This document shows, piece after piece, positions 1 to 7,840 of a stretch of DNA of 64,000 nucleotides. The number at the start of each line of letters is the position of its first letter. The stretch's first letter is position 1. The translations under genes and the position numbers were made by a program. This DNA comes from JBDKVA01 sp039679375. Its GTDB lineage: Bacteria; Bacillota; Clostridia; Acetivibrionales; DTU013. The stretch is taken from positions 1 through 64,000 of the forward strand of contig JBDKVA010000131.1 of assembly GCA_039679375.1 (NCBI GenBank). Direction: 5' to 3'. Below the pieces are notes generated by a model. That model did no database searches. It saw only the letters and a list, made by a program, of their open reading frames with translations, and was not told the DNA's origin.

Positions 1-59
1 TTGCGCAGATGTGATTTTTCGTGTTGGGTAAGCCTTGAGACAGACGTGCTTCACTGGTA

Positions 60-240
60 TCAATCAAAAGATCGGGAGCCGATTTTCGGTGGCTCCGTTC
101 TGGCTCCCTTCATGCAGCTCGAATCCACGGCAAGGCCTTGACAAATACGATACAGAACAAATGATATTAGTCAAGCCAAAATAAGGTTGCTCTATATCAC
201 CGGAATGATGGCTCACATTTTTCCGGAATCGTGGCTCTCT
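60..240. mobile_element. Remnant terminus of an IS21-like insertion sequence
   Basis: The stretch contains repeated units around TGGCTC. CCGGAATGATGGCTCA starts at 200 and CCGGAATCGTGGCTC at 223, a 23-bp period, with further GTGGCTCC and CTGGCTCC units at 88–110. Multiple short terminal repeats of this kind are typical of IS21-family ends, and a broken istB lies nearby at 1085–1452. No intact transposase is seen. Positions 1–59 show no gene I can recognise, and the true boundary of the element is not visible. Confidence 0.5.
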
Positions 241-372
241 GGAACAAGAATATTAAAATAAAAAGTCCAAGAAACCTTCTTTAAAAATAGGTTTAATGGA
301 TGAGTACTCTATATAATATAAATAGTTGTATAACTACCATACATAGTAAATAATAATTAAGGAGGTGATTCT

Positions 373-501
373 ATGAATTGGGTAGCTGAACCTAATAATA
401 CTATACAAGCAAATGCTGAAGGTAAGTGTGGTATTCTAGATTGGATTTGTATAGATTTATGCATTGCTAATTGCGACTTGTGTTTAATTTACTTATACTA
501 A
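373..501 (+). CDS. Small Cys-rich peptide 1 (MNWVAEP start), possible modified-peptide precursor
   Basis: This 42-residue ORF follows AAGGAGGTGATT, a near-perfect anti-16S ribosome binding site. The peptide starts MNWVAEPNN, has a polar first third, then a hydrophobic Cys-rich core with cysteines at residues 19, 26, 30, 34 and 37, and ends LIYLY. A second ORF at 678–845 has the same start and a Cys-rich core. The shared N-terminus with a diverging Cys-rich rest is what one expects of a leader and core in ribosomally made, modified peptides (bacteriocin or signal precursors). That role is inference: no maturase or transporter lies in the window and the left edge cuts the neighbourhood. Short clostridial Cys-rich peptide families with brief leaders are known, but membership cannot be confirmed by eye. 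Confidence 0.6.
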   Translation: MNWVAEPNNTIQANAEGKCGILDWICIDLCIANCDLCLIYLY

Positions 502-590
502 CGATAAGTATACAAGAATACTAAATTATATTTAGCTATATGCAATGTATGGTAGGTTTTATACATTATAAAAAGGATTTGGGCAATTAA

Positions 591-625
591 CCTATATGAA
601 ATCTTATTAGAAGATTTTTCATAGG
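591..625 (+). other. Imperfect RNA hairpin between the two peptide genes
   Basis: CCTATATGAAATCTT (591–605) can pair imperfectly with AAGATTTTTCATAGG (611–625) across a 5-nt loop. No U-tract follows, so a classical terminator is unlikely. It may be a processing or attenuation structure between the two small peptide genes. Nothing else was recognised in 502–677. Confidence 0.3.
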
Positions 626-677
626 TCGCCTTGATCCAGTAATCAGATTAAAATATTGGTGGAATGGAGGTGACATA

Positions 678-845
678 ATGAATTGGTTAGTTGAACCATC
701 AAATGTAAGTACAGATGGTGTATGTTTTATTGTTATATGCTGTAGTGATGTTTGCTTTTTTATTAATAATCCTTGCACTACTTATGATCCAACATGTCCT
801 GATCTTGGTGACTGTTGCGTAGGCCAAGGAAACTCATTTTGGTAA
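678..845 (+). CDS. Small Cys-rich peptide 2 (MNWLVEP start), possible modified-peptide precursor
   Basis: This 55-residue ORF follows TGGAGGTGACATA, a strong ribosome binding site. It starts MNWLVEPSN, matching peptide 1 at M-N-W, E and P, and carries eight cysteines at residues 16, 21, 22, 26, 33, 40, 46 and 47, including two CC pairs. It ends GNSFW. It may be a paralogue of peptide 1 that kept its N-terminus while the core diverged. It sits directly upstream of a strong hairpin (895–935) that could end a two-gene transcript. Product and target are unknown. It could also be a disulfide-rich toxin or antimicrobial peptide that needs no enzyme. Confidence 0.62.
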   Translation: MNWLVEPSNVSTDGVCFIVICCSDVCFFINNPCTTYDPTCPDLGDCCVGQGNSFW

Positions 846-894
846 TATTTTAGTATGAATCTAAAATATAAACAGAACTTATTTATGTGATTAA

Positions 895-935
895 AGAGGG
901 ACTAAGTCCGGTATTCAACCGGACTTAGTCCCTCT
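895..935. terminator. Perfect 18-bp stem hairpin after the peptide genes
   Basis: AGAGGGACTAAGTCCGGT (895–912) is followed by loop ATTCA and its exact complement (918–935). The downstream sequence AAATATTGCTTGTTTT is only weakly T-rich. The position 50 nt after peptide 2 fits a transcription terminator. A perfect stem of this length could also be a mobile-element remnant. Confidence 0.6.
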
Positions 936-1084
936 AAATATTGCTTGTTTTATTCAATTCAGTGGTGTTAATTTATCAATATTGTTTGTCCTGAATATAA
1001 CGGTGCGGCGGAGTCGCAGTTCAAGAGAACCGGAAACCGATTGTCCGAAACTTGGAAACCGCCTTATGCCACAGAATCACTCGA

Positions 1085-1452
1085 TTAGCTTTTTGTCCAA
1101 GCCGTAGACCTCCCGCATGGAGATGTCTTTGGATTGTGTTTTTGGTCAATCGGCTCAATATTGATTTTATAGGCGTCATGTACAATCCGATCAAGGATAG
1201 TGTCTGCCAAAGGACTTCTATCCCCACCTAATTGCCAATACCAGCCTTCTGCTTTGTATTGGGCACAGAAAATGATGGAGGATTTTTTCCCTCGAAGGGA
1301 GAGCAATTAAAAGATAATCGGCTACCCGCTGGAAACGATCATCGGAGGACAGTGTAATAAAATTTATATCACGCTGCTGTATTTCCAGCGCAGTTACAAT
1401 CTCAGTCAGGTTTAGTGTCACGCAGTTTCCGTTTAGTTTCATCAGTAATCAT
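1085..1452 (-). pseudogene. istB: istB, broken IS21-family transposition helper ATPase
   Basis: Reading the minus strand from an ATG at 1452, the protein begins MITDETKRKLR and then shifts frame through one extra base into NLTEIVTALEIQQRD and SSDDRFQRVADYL, an IstB-like N-terminus. It then jumps with another frame change to SSIIFCAQYKAEGWYWQLGG and LADTILDRIVHDAYKINIEP, the conserved IstB C-terminus. The Walker A and B core between them is missing. The remnant is about 370 bp against roughly 750 bp for intact istB, so it cannot be active. No istA is recognisable upstream (1453–1570). 936–1084 holds only degenerate sequence, perhaps the element's end. Confidence 0.75.
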
Positions 1453-1571
1453 TGCTGCCACCGCCATAATATTTTGCTCCGTGGATATATCCGACGGTAG
1501 AAGAATCCATTGCAGGTTATCCTAATCTTACTACCCACAGACAAAAAACTTCTTTATTTTTCTTTATCTTG

Positions 1572-1580
1572 TGGTATAAT
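1572..1580 (+). promoter_or_regulatory. Extended -10 promoter for the symporter gene
   Basis: TGGTATAAT matches the extended -10 consensus TGnTATAAT exactly. The -35 is weak (TTTATT at 1553–1558, 16-nt spacing). It lies about 80 nt before the symporter start. Confidence 0.6.
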
Positions 1581-1658
1581 ATTTTTAAGTTTTTCGTCTT
1601 ATGCAGAATGTGAAGAATGGTAGAATTATTTTAGTGTAAAGGGAAGGATGGTAGGTCT

Positions 1659-3170
1659 ATGGCCAAGTATTTATTTCTTATTGCTTTTGTCTTGATCATG
1701 GTAGCAGTCGGTTTATTCAGTAAAAGGAAAGTAAAAAATGTACAGGATTTCTTTCTGGGTGGAAGAAAAATGGGTCCATGGTTAAGTGCTTTTGCCTATG
1801 GAACAACTTATTTTTCTGCGGTTATTTTTATAGGTTATGCAGGTAAAATCGGCTGGGGCTTTGGAATTTCATCCACATTCATCGGAATCGGCAATGCGAT
1901 CATCGGAAGTCTTCTGGCATGGCTTGTACTGGCCGGTAGAACCAGAAAAATGACTCATGAGCTGAATGCATCAACCATGCCGGAATTTTTTGAAAAAAGG
2001 TATGACAGCAAAGCGATGAAAGTCATAACAGCTTTAATTATTTTCATCTTTTTGATTCCTTATTCCGCATCGGTATATGTAGGTCTTGGGTATCTTTTTG
2101 AGAGGACATTCGGAGTACCGTTTATCTATTGTATGGCGGCAATGGCGTTTCTGACTGCCATATATCTGATACTTGGCGGGTATGTTGCGACAGCGCTCAA
2201 CGATTTTGTGCAGGGAATCATCATGCTGATCGGCGTCGGATTCATGATTTATTTTATCCTTTCCAATCCGGCAGTAGGAGGCCTCGGAAACGGCTTGAAA
2301 AAGCTGTCAGAAATACCTGATGCAGGGCCTGGACTTGTCAGTGTATTCAGCGTCAATCCATTGAACCTTTTGGGACTGATCATACTTACAAGCCTCGGAA
2401 GCTGGGGACTGCCCCAGATGGTCCACAAGTTTTATGCAATAAAGGATGATGCTGCAGTTAAAAAGGGTACGGTCATATCTACATTGTTTGCGCTTTTCAT
2501 AGCAGGCGGAGCGTATTTTGTAGGCGGTTTTGGAAGACTGTTCCTTGATAATGCGATGCCTCTCGGCGCAAACGGAAAGCCGAATGCAGACATGGTAATG
2601 CCGATGGTGCTCGAAAAGGCTCTTCCGGATGCACTGATCGGTATCATCATCATATTGGTGCTTTCCGCTTCTATGTCGACATTGTCTTCTCTTGTGCTGG
2701 TTTCAAGCTCAGCCATATCGATGGATCTGGTAAAGGGGACACTTTTCCCGAATATGAAAAAGGAAAATGTTATGCTGCTCATGAGGATCATGTGCGCAGT
2801 ATTTGTCATTTTATCATTCATGGTTGCGGTAACGCCGAACTCAATTCTGAGCCTGATGTCTTTCTCATGGGGAACGGTTGCCGGCGCATTCCTGGCTCCT
2901 TTCCTATATGGGTTATACTGGAAGGGGACAACAAGAGCAGGCGCATGGTCCGGCTTCATCACAGGTTTTTCTGTTTCCGTGGCAGGTGCCATCATCTACA
3001 AAATGGACGCCGGAATGGCGCCGAATATTGGCGCGGCAGCAATGCTGCTTTCACTGGTGGTAGTTCCTGTTGTAAGCCTGATTTCAACTAAATTACCTGA
3101 AAAGCATGTGAAAAAGGTTTTTGGTGAAAATGAGAAAATAAACCTGGATGCAAAGGATCTTGTATCTTAA
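1659..3170 (+). CDS. Sodium:solute symporter family (SSS) permease
   Basis: The 503-residue protein is almost wholly hydrophobic with about 13 predicted membrane helices, the usual size for the SSS family. It couples Na+ entry to solute uptake at the cytoplasmic membrane. Family-like features are the N-terminal FFLGGRKMGPWLSAFAYGTT with the serine/threonine-rich first helix, GYVATALNDFVQGIIM in the middle, and SASMSTLSSLVLVSSSAISMD, which resembles the conserved Na+-site helix. The short basic tail ends KDLVS. The substrate cannot be told from sequence. The next genes metabolise aryl-pyruvates and aryl-acids, so an organic-acid substrate is possible but unproven. The ATG at 1659 follows a GGAAGG/GGTAGGT region. 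Confidence 0.88.
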   Translation: MAKYLFLIAFVLIMVAVGLFSKRKVKNVQDFFLGGRKMGPWLSAFAYGTTYFSAVIFIGYAGKIGWGFGISSTFIGIGNAIIGSLLAWLVLAGRTRKMTHELNASTMPEFFEKRYDSKAMKVITALIIFIFLIPYSASVYVGLGYLFERTFGVPFIYCMAAMAFLTAIYLILGGYVATALNDFVQGIIMLIGVGFMIYFILSNPAVGGLGNGLKKLSEIPDAGPGLVSVFSVNPLNLLGLIILTSLGSWGLPQMVHKFYAIKDDAAVKKGTVISTLFALFIAGGAYFVGGFGRLFLDNAMPLGANGKPNADMVMPMVLEKALPDALIGIIIILVLSASMSTLSSLVLVSSSAISMDLVKGTLFPNMKKENVMLLMRIMCAVFVILSFMVAVTPNSILSLMSFSWGTVAGAFLAPFLYGLYWKGTTRAGAWSGFITGFSVSVAGAIIYKMDAGMAPNIGAAAMLLSLVVVPVVSLISTKLPEKHVKKVFGENEKINLDAKDLVS

Positions 3171-3235
3171 AGTACTGCAAGACTTAAGTGGCGTGAGATT
3201 TTACGGATTAAATACGGATTGGTATTTAGATCAAC

Positions 3236-3264
3236 ATGGAGAATCTTTAGAACAGATTCTCCAT
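3236..3264. terminator. Hairpin after the symporter gene
   Basis: ATGGAGAATCT (3236–3246) pairs exactly with AGATTCTCCAT (3254–3264) across a 7-nt loop, followed by TATTATTTAG. The lack of a clear T-run makes it a weak terminator candidate. Confidence 0.4.
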
Positions 3265-3310
3265 TATTATTTAGATTATTATTTAGAGTTAAAAGTAAGT
3301 TACGGAATAA

Positions 3311-3339
3311 TTGACCTGTTAAATCAGTAGTGTTATAAT
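3311..3339 (+). promoter_or_regulatory. Sigma-A promoter of the iorAB operon
   Basis: TTGACC (3311–3316) and TATAAT (3334–3339) are separated by exactly 17 nt, with TG one base before the -10. The expected leader to iorA is about 100 nt. This is one of the best promoter matches in the window. Confidence 0.8.
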
Positions 3340-3444
3340 TTATTCAACTTTTTACTCCGCATTTTATATAAAAAGATTATCGGAATGGACTTAAGTAACA
3401 ATAGAAAAAGAGAATTCATCCGGTCAAAATAAATGGAGGTCATA

Positions 3445-5187
3445 ATGAAGAAACTGATGCTTGGCAACGAAGCAGTAGCCAGGGGAGCTTATGAAGCCGG
3501 TGTAAAAGTAGCGGCTGCATATCCTGGTACGCCCAGTACGGAAATAACAGAAAATTTGGCAAAATACGATGATGTATACAGCGAATGGTCGCCCAATGAG
3601 AAGGTTGCTCTTGAGGTTGCTATCGGCGCTTCAATAGCCGGCGCCAGATCTATTTGCTCTATGAAGCATGTAGGCCTGAATGTAGCTGCAGATCCGCTTT
3701 TTACCGCATCCTATACCGGTGTGAATGGCGGTCTCGTCGTTATGGTGGCTGATGATCCTGGTATGCACAGTTCGCAGAATGAACAGGATTCCAGGTTTTA
3801 TGCACGTTCCTCAAAGGTGCCGATGCTGGAGCCCTCCAACAGTCAGGAATGCAAGGATTTTGTCCTGCAGGCTTACGAAATAAGCGAAAAATTCGATTGT
3901 CCCGTAATTGTCAGATTATCCACACGTATCGCACATTCCCAGAGCATTGTAGACATAGGGGACAGGCAGGACGATACGCCGAAGCCATATGTAAAGAATC
4001 CTGGCAAGTATGTCATGATGCCTGCTATGGCTAAGGCAAGGCATATCGAAGTAGAGAAGAGGATGGCGGATCTGAAGGATTTTACCGAAAAGACGCCGCT
4101 GAATCAAATAGAATGGGGCAGCAGGGACATTGGTGTGATTACATCAGGCATCTCTTATCAGTACGCACATGAAGCTTTTGGCGATGTGTCCTATTTAAAG
4201 CTGGGAATGATATATCCGCTGCCTGATAACATGATCGCCGAATTTGCACGTCAAGTAGGCAAATTGTATATAATAGAAGAACTGGAGCCTTTTTTCGAGG
4301 ATCAGGTGAAAAAGCTGGGTATAAACGTAACAGGCAAAGAACTGCTGCCGGTTATCGGGGAATATTCGGCAACAATGCTGAAGGAGAAAATATTCGGCAT
4401 AAAACCGGAGAAAACCTGCAATATCGATGTAATGACGCCAATGAGGCCACCGGTCATGTGTCCCGGCTGTCCGCACAGAGGTATGTTTCATGTACTGAAG
4501 AAGCTGAAGCTGAATGTCAGCGGAGACATCGGCTGTTATACACTGGGGGCTCTAGCCCCGACTGAAACAATGGATGCATGCGTCTGTATGGGCGCCAGCA
4601 TCGGTATGGCTCACGGAATGGAAAAAGCGAGAGGAAGGGAATTCGGCAAAAAGACGGTAGCGATTCTTGGCGATTCTACATTCATACACTCCGGAATCAC
4701 CGGGCTGATCGATATAGTTTACAATAAGGGCTGCACGACGGTTATCATTCTGGACAATTCCATCACCGGAATGACCGGCCATCAGAACAACCCGACAACT
4801 GGTTTTACCATAAAGGGGGAACCGACGCGGCAGGTGGATCTTGAACTGCTGGCAAAGGCAGTAGGTATTGAACGTGTAAGGATAGCGGATCCGTTCGATA
4901 TAAAGGAGTTTGAAAAAGTATTGGCGGAAGAGATACAGACCGACGAACCTTCCGTTATCATTTCCAGGAGGCCTTGTGCTCTCCTGAAGAGCGTCCATTA
5001 TGAAGGTCCTCAGAAGATAACGGACAAATGCAGAAAATGCAAGAGGTGTATGACGATCGGATGCCCTGCTATCGTCGACAGGGGAGATAAAATCGAAATC
5101 AATCGGGCACTATGCGTAGGATGCAAGCTTTGTACCAAGGTATGCAGCTTTAATGCCATAGAAAAGGCTGGTGAAAATAATGGATAA
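3445..5187 (+). CDS. iorA: Indolepyruvate:ferredoxin oxidoreductase, alpha subunit
   Basis: This is the large TPP-containing subunit of the enzyme that oxidatively decarboxylates aryl-2-oxoacids (indolepyruvate, phenylpyruvate and similar) to aryl-acetyl-CoA, reducing ferredoxin. The N-terminal half is the pyrimidine-binding TPP domain (MLGNEAVARGAYEAGVKVAA). The C-terminal half has the pyrophosphate-binding part (GDIGCYTLGALAP; GDSTFIHSGITG; DNSITGMTG). The tail carries two ferredoxin clusters, CRKCKRCMTIGC near residue 529 and CVGCKLCTKVC near 557. At 580 residues the length is normal for IorA. The start at 3445 is chosen because GGAGG at 3435–3439 would lie inside a longer reading from 3433. 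iorB follows with an 8-nt overlap. Confidence 0.95.
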   Translation: MKKLMLGNEAVARGAYEAGVKVAAAYPGTPSTEITENLAKYDDVYSEWSPNEKVALEVAIGASIAGARSICSMKHVGLNVAADPLFTASYTGVNGGLVVMVADDPGMHSSQNEQDSRFYARSSKVPMLEPSNSQECKDFVLQAYEISEKFDCPVIVRLSTRIAHSQSIVDIGDRQDDTPKPYVKNPGKYVMMPAMAKARHIEVEKRMADLKDFTEKTPLNQIEWGSRDIGVITSGISYQYAHEAFGDVSYLKLGMIYPLPDNMIAEFARQVGKLYIIEELEPFFEDQVKKLGINVTGKELLPVIGEYSATMLKEKIFGIKPEKTCNIDVMTPMRPPVMCPGCPHRGMFHVLKKLKLNVSGDIGCYTLGALAPTETMDACVCMGASIGMAHGMEKARGREFGKKTVAILGDSTFIHSGITGLIDIVYNKGCTTVIILDNSITGMTGHQNNPTTGFTIKGEPTRQVDLELLAKAVGIERVRIADPFDIKEFEKVLAEEIQTDEPSVIISRRPCALLKSVHYEGPQKITDKCRKCKRCMTIGCPAIVDRGDKIEINRALCVGCKLCTKVCSFNAIEKAGENNG

Positions 5188-5752
5188 CCTGAATATAATG
5201 ATCGTAGGAGTAGGTGGGCAGGGAACATTGCTGGCCAGCAGGATACTGGGGAACGTAGCTATGAAAAAAGGCTACGATGTAAAAGTGTCCGAAGTTCATG
5301 GCATGTCCCAGAGAGGCGGCAGCGTCGTCACATATGTCAAGATGGGCGAAAAGGTATACTCTCCTCTGATTGAGAAGGGTGAGGCGGATATCATTATTGC
5401 TTTTGAAAAGCTGGAAGCGCTACGCTGGATCGACTATCTTAAAAAAGGTGGCACGCTGGTTGTCAATGACCAGGAAATCGATCCCATGCCGGTTATAATT
5501 GGGAAAGCTAAGTATCCTGAAAATATTATTGCAAAATTGATCGACAGCGGAATTCGTATGATGTCGATCGATGCACTCCGTATCGCCAGAGAATGCGGAA
5601 ATATAAAAGCGGTCAATATCGTGCTGATAGGGTTGATGTCGAAATCCACCGATATTGATCGGAACGTATGGCTCGAAGCCATAAGGGAAGTTGTACCCCA
5701 AAAGCTGCTGGATGTTAATATTAGAGCATTTAACGCAGGGTGCAGCATGTGA
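5180..5752 (+). CDS. iorB: Indolepyruvate:ferredoxin oxidoreductase, beta subunit
   Basis: This 190-residue gamma-type 2-oxoacid:acceptor oxidoreductase subunit forms the CoA-handling partner of IorA. It begins MDNLNIMIVGVGGQGTLLAS, and the GVGGQGTL motif is diagnostic of the family, followed by VSEVHGMSQRGGSVVTYVK. The ATG at 5180 overlaps the iorA stop, so translation is probably coupled; a GTG at 5171 is a possible but poorer start. The 180 nt after it, up to paaK, contain only a small GC-rich hairpin (5849–5864). Confidence 0.94.
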   Translation: MDNLNIMIVGVGGQGTLLASRILGNVAMKKGYDVKVSEVHGMSQRGGSVVTYVKMGEKVYSPLIEKGEADIIIAFEKLEALRWIDYLKKGGTLVVNDQEIDPMPVIIGKAKYPENIIAKLIDSGIRMMSIDALRIARECGNIKAVNIVLIGLMSKSTDIDRNVWLEAIREVVPQKLLDVNIRAFNAGCSM

Positions 5753-5932
5753 ATGGATGTAACTTCCGGATCAAAGATGAGTTGTGTGAAACGAGTGGTA
5801 CTCGAAAGATAATGAATCAGAATTTGGGCCTGTTTGCTTTTGCGTGGGGCGGGTAGGTGCCCGCAATCCCTGAAAGCTATTCTCATGGGAGGATAGATGG
5901 GCTTATTATAAAGTCAAGGGAGGTTTCTTAAA

Positions 5933-7237
5933 ATGATTTACTGGAATCAGTCACGTGAGTGCATGTCCAGGGAGGAAATGAACAGGCTGCAGAGTGAACG
6001 TCTTGTTAAAACAGTAGAAAGGGTATACTTCAATGTCCCGCATTACCGTGAAAAAATGCAGAAGATAGGTCTTGAGCCTGGGGATATCAAAGGTGTGGAG
6101 GATTTGAGCAAATTGCCCTTCACAACGAAGCAGGACCTGAGGGATACGTACCCGTACGGCATGTTTGCTGTTCCGCTGAGTGAAGTTATACGCATTCATG
6201 CTTCATCGGGAACAACAGGAAGAAAAACGGTGGTAGGCTATACGCGTAAGGATATCGAAACGTGGTCCGAGGTCATAGCCAGGACATTAACCAGTGCAGG
6301 AGCCGATAAAAATTCGATCATTCAGGTCGCATACGGCTATGGACTGTTTACAGGCGGCCTGGGAGCCCATTATGGTGCTGAACGTATCGGCGCTTCCGTC
6401 ATTCCTACCTCAAGCGGCAATACAAAGGTACAGCTCCAGATCATGAGGGATTTCGGAACCACGGTGCTTGCATGTACTCCATCCTATGCATTGTATATGG
6501 CGGAGGAACTGGAGGAAGCAGGCGTTAAGAAAAGCGAGCTGAAGCTTAAATCCGGCGTTTTCGGAGCTGAGCCATGGTCTGCAAAGATGCGGGACCAGAT
6601 TGAACAGAAGCTTGGCATACTGGCAATCGACATCTACGGCTTAAGCGAGGTAATTGGACCCGGTGTCTCTTCAGAATGCCCGTGCAAATGCGGCCTTCAT
6701 ATTCAGGAGGATCATTTTGTTCCCGAAATCATCAATCCCGATACGGAAGAGGTATTACCGGCAGGCTCGAAGGGTGAACTTGTTTTCACCACTATAACAA
6801 AGGAAGGGCTGCCTCTGCTGCGTTACAGAACACATGACATCTCTTCGCTGAATTATGACAAATGTGACTGCGGAAGAACGCTTGTACGCATGAACAAGGT
6901 GACAGGACGTACTGATGATATGTTGATAATAAGGGGTGTAAATGTTTTCCCGTCCCAGATCGAAAGCGTACTGCTTGAAATGGGAGAGACTGCTCCGCAT
7001 TACATGCTGATCGTTGACAGGGTTGATAACCTCGATACAATGGAAATATGGGTCGAAATGACACAAGCAATGTTCTCTGATGAAGTAAAGCATATTGAAG
7101 ATCTCGAAAGAAAAATAAAGAAAGAAGTTGAAAACACGCTTGGACTAAGCGCGAAGGTAAAGCTGGTCGAGCCGAAAACCATTGAAAGAAGTGAGGGCAA
7201 GGCTAAAAGAGTAATTGACAAGCGCAAATTGGATTAA
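5933..7237 (+). CDS. paaK: Phenylacetate-CoA ligase (AMP-forming)
   Basis: The enzyme interconverts aryl-acetates and their CoA thioesters with ATP. The 434-residue protein shows the adenylate-forming signature SSGTTGRKTVVGYTRKDIE, the YGLSEVIGPG motif, YRTHDISSL, and a C-terminal GRTDDMLIIRGVNVFPSQIE hinge typical of PaaK. Beside iorAB it probably acts on the aryl-acetyl-CoA product, recovering ATP in reverse or recycling free acid. The ATG at 5933 follows AAGGGAGGTTTCTTAAA. It shares its direction with iorAB and the ACT gene and may be co-transcribed. The exact aryl substrate is not evident. Confidence 0.92.
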   Translation: MIYWNQSRECMSREEMNRLQSERLVKTVERVYFNVPHYREKMQKIGLEPGDIKGVEDLSKLPFTTKQDLRDTYPYGMFAVPLSEVIRIHASSGTTGRKTVVGYTRKDIETWSEVIARTLTSAGADKNSIIQVAYGYGLFTGGLGAHYGAERIGASVIPTSSGNTKVQLQIMRDFGTTVLACTPSYALYMAEELEEAGVKKSELKLKSGVFGAEPWSAKMRDQIEQKLGILAIDIYGLSEVIGPGVSSECPCKCGLHIQEDHFVPEIINPDTEEVLPAGSKGELVFTTITKEGLPLLRYRTHDISSLNYDKCDCGRTLVRMNKVTGRTDDMLIIRGVNVFPSQIESVLLEMGETAPHYMLIVDRVDNLDTMEIWVEMTQAMFSDEVKHIEDLERKIKKEVENTLGLSAKVKLVEPKTIERSEGKAKRVIDKRKLD

Positions 7238-7357
7238 CTGCAGGATTGTTTAAAATGTCTTCAATATCAGGTCTTGTGCCGGCTAAAGTGCCGGACAATA
7301 TCAGCCCATTACCGGTATAACCGCCGGAATGGAGGTTAATAGGAGGAGGTATGTGTC

Positions 7358-7789
7358 ATGGTGGTAAAGCAGATATCCATTTTTCTTGAGAACAAATCAG
7401 GAAGGCTTGCAGAGGTAACAAAAATCCTCGGAGAGAAAAACATCGACATCAGTGCGTTATCGATTGCAGACACCACGCACTTTGGAATACTCAGACTTAT
7501 TGTCAATAAACCTGAAACAGCTGAGGAAGTATTAAAGGAAAACGGTTTTACGGTCAGTATTACAAGCGTTATCGCAATAGGTGTCCAGGATAAACCCGGA
7601 GGTCTTGCCAAAGCATTGGAAGTACTTGACGGGAAGAATATCGGTATTGAATATATGTATGCTTTCGTAAGTAAAAAAGAAGATGAGGCACTGGTCATCC
7701 TGAGGGTCGAAGACCCGGATAGGGCGGTAGAAGCCCTTAAGTGCAGCGGTATCAGTGTACTTACGTCAGATCAGGTATATAAGCTGTAG
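7358..7789 (+). CDS. Tandem ACT-domain amino-acid-binding protein
   Basis: This 143-residue protein has two ACT domains back to back: MVVKQISIFLENKSGRLAEV (about 1–70) and SVIAIGVQDKPGGLAKALEV (about 70–143). No catalytic domain is attached. Small stand-alone double-ACT proteins are regularly found beside IorAB and PaaK in anaerobes and are presumed to sense amino acids, perhaps the aromatic precursors. This is a context inference. The start follows AGGAGGAGGTATGTGTC. It is the last gene before a convergent terminator. Confidence 0.88.
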   Translation: MVVKQISIFLENKSGRLAEVTKILGEKNIDISALSIADTTHFGILRLIVNKPETAEEVLKENGFTVSITSVIAIGVQDKPGGLAKALEVLDGKNIGIEYMYAFVSKKEDEALVILRVEDPDRAVEALKCSGISVLTSDQVYKL

Positions 7790-7795
7790 AAAGTT

Positions 7796-7830
7796 AGGAG
7801 TCTGCTCGATTATTTTCCGGGCAGACTCCT
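7796..7830. terminator. Bidirectional terminator between convergent genes
   Basis: AGGAGTCTGC (7796–7805) pairs with GCAGACTCCT (7821–7830) around a 15-nt A/T-rich loop. It sits only 6 nt after the ACT gene stop and 11 nt from the stop of the opposing transglutaminase gene, so it probably serves both. Confidence 0.7.
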
Positions 7831-7840
7831 GATATGTTGC

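Noticed and set aside
2432..2995. 187-codon minus-strand open frame
   Set aside because: Opposite the symporter gene, with low-complexity Ser/Met/Thr composition that mirrors codons for membrane helices on the other strand.
3148..3330. 60-codon plus-strand open frame after the symporter
   Set aside because: Overlaps the symporter end, lacks a ribosome binding site, and covers the hairpin at 3236–3264 and part of the iorA promoter.
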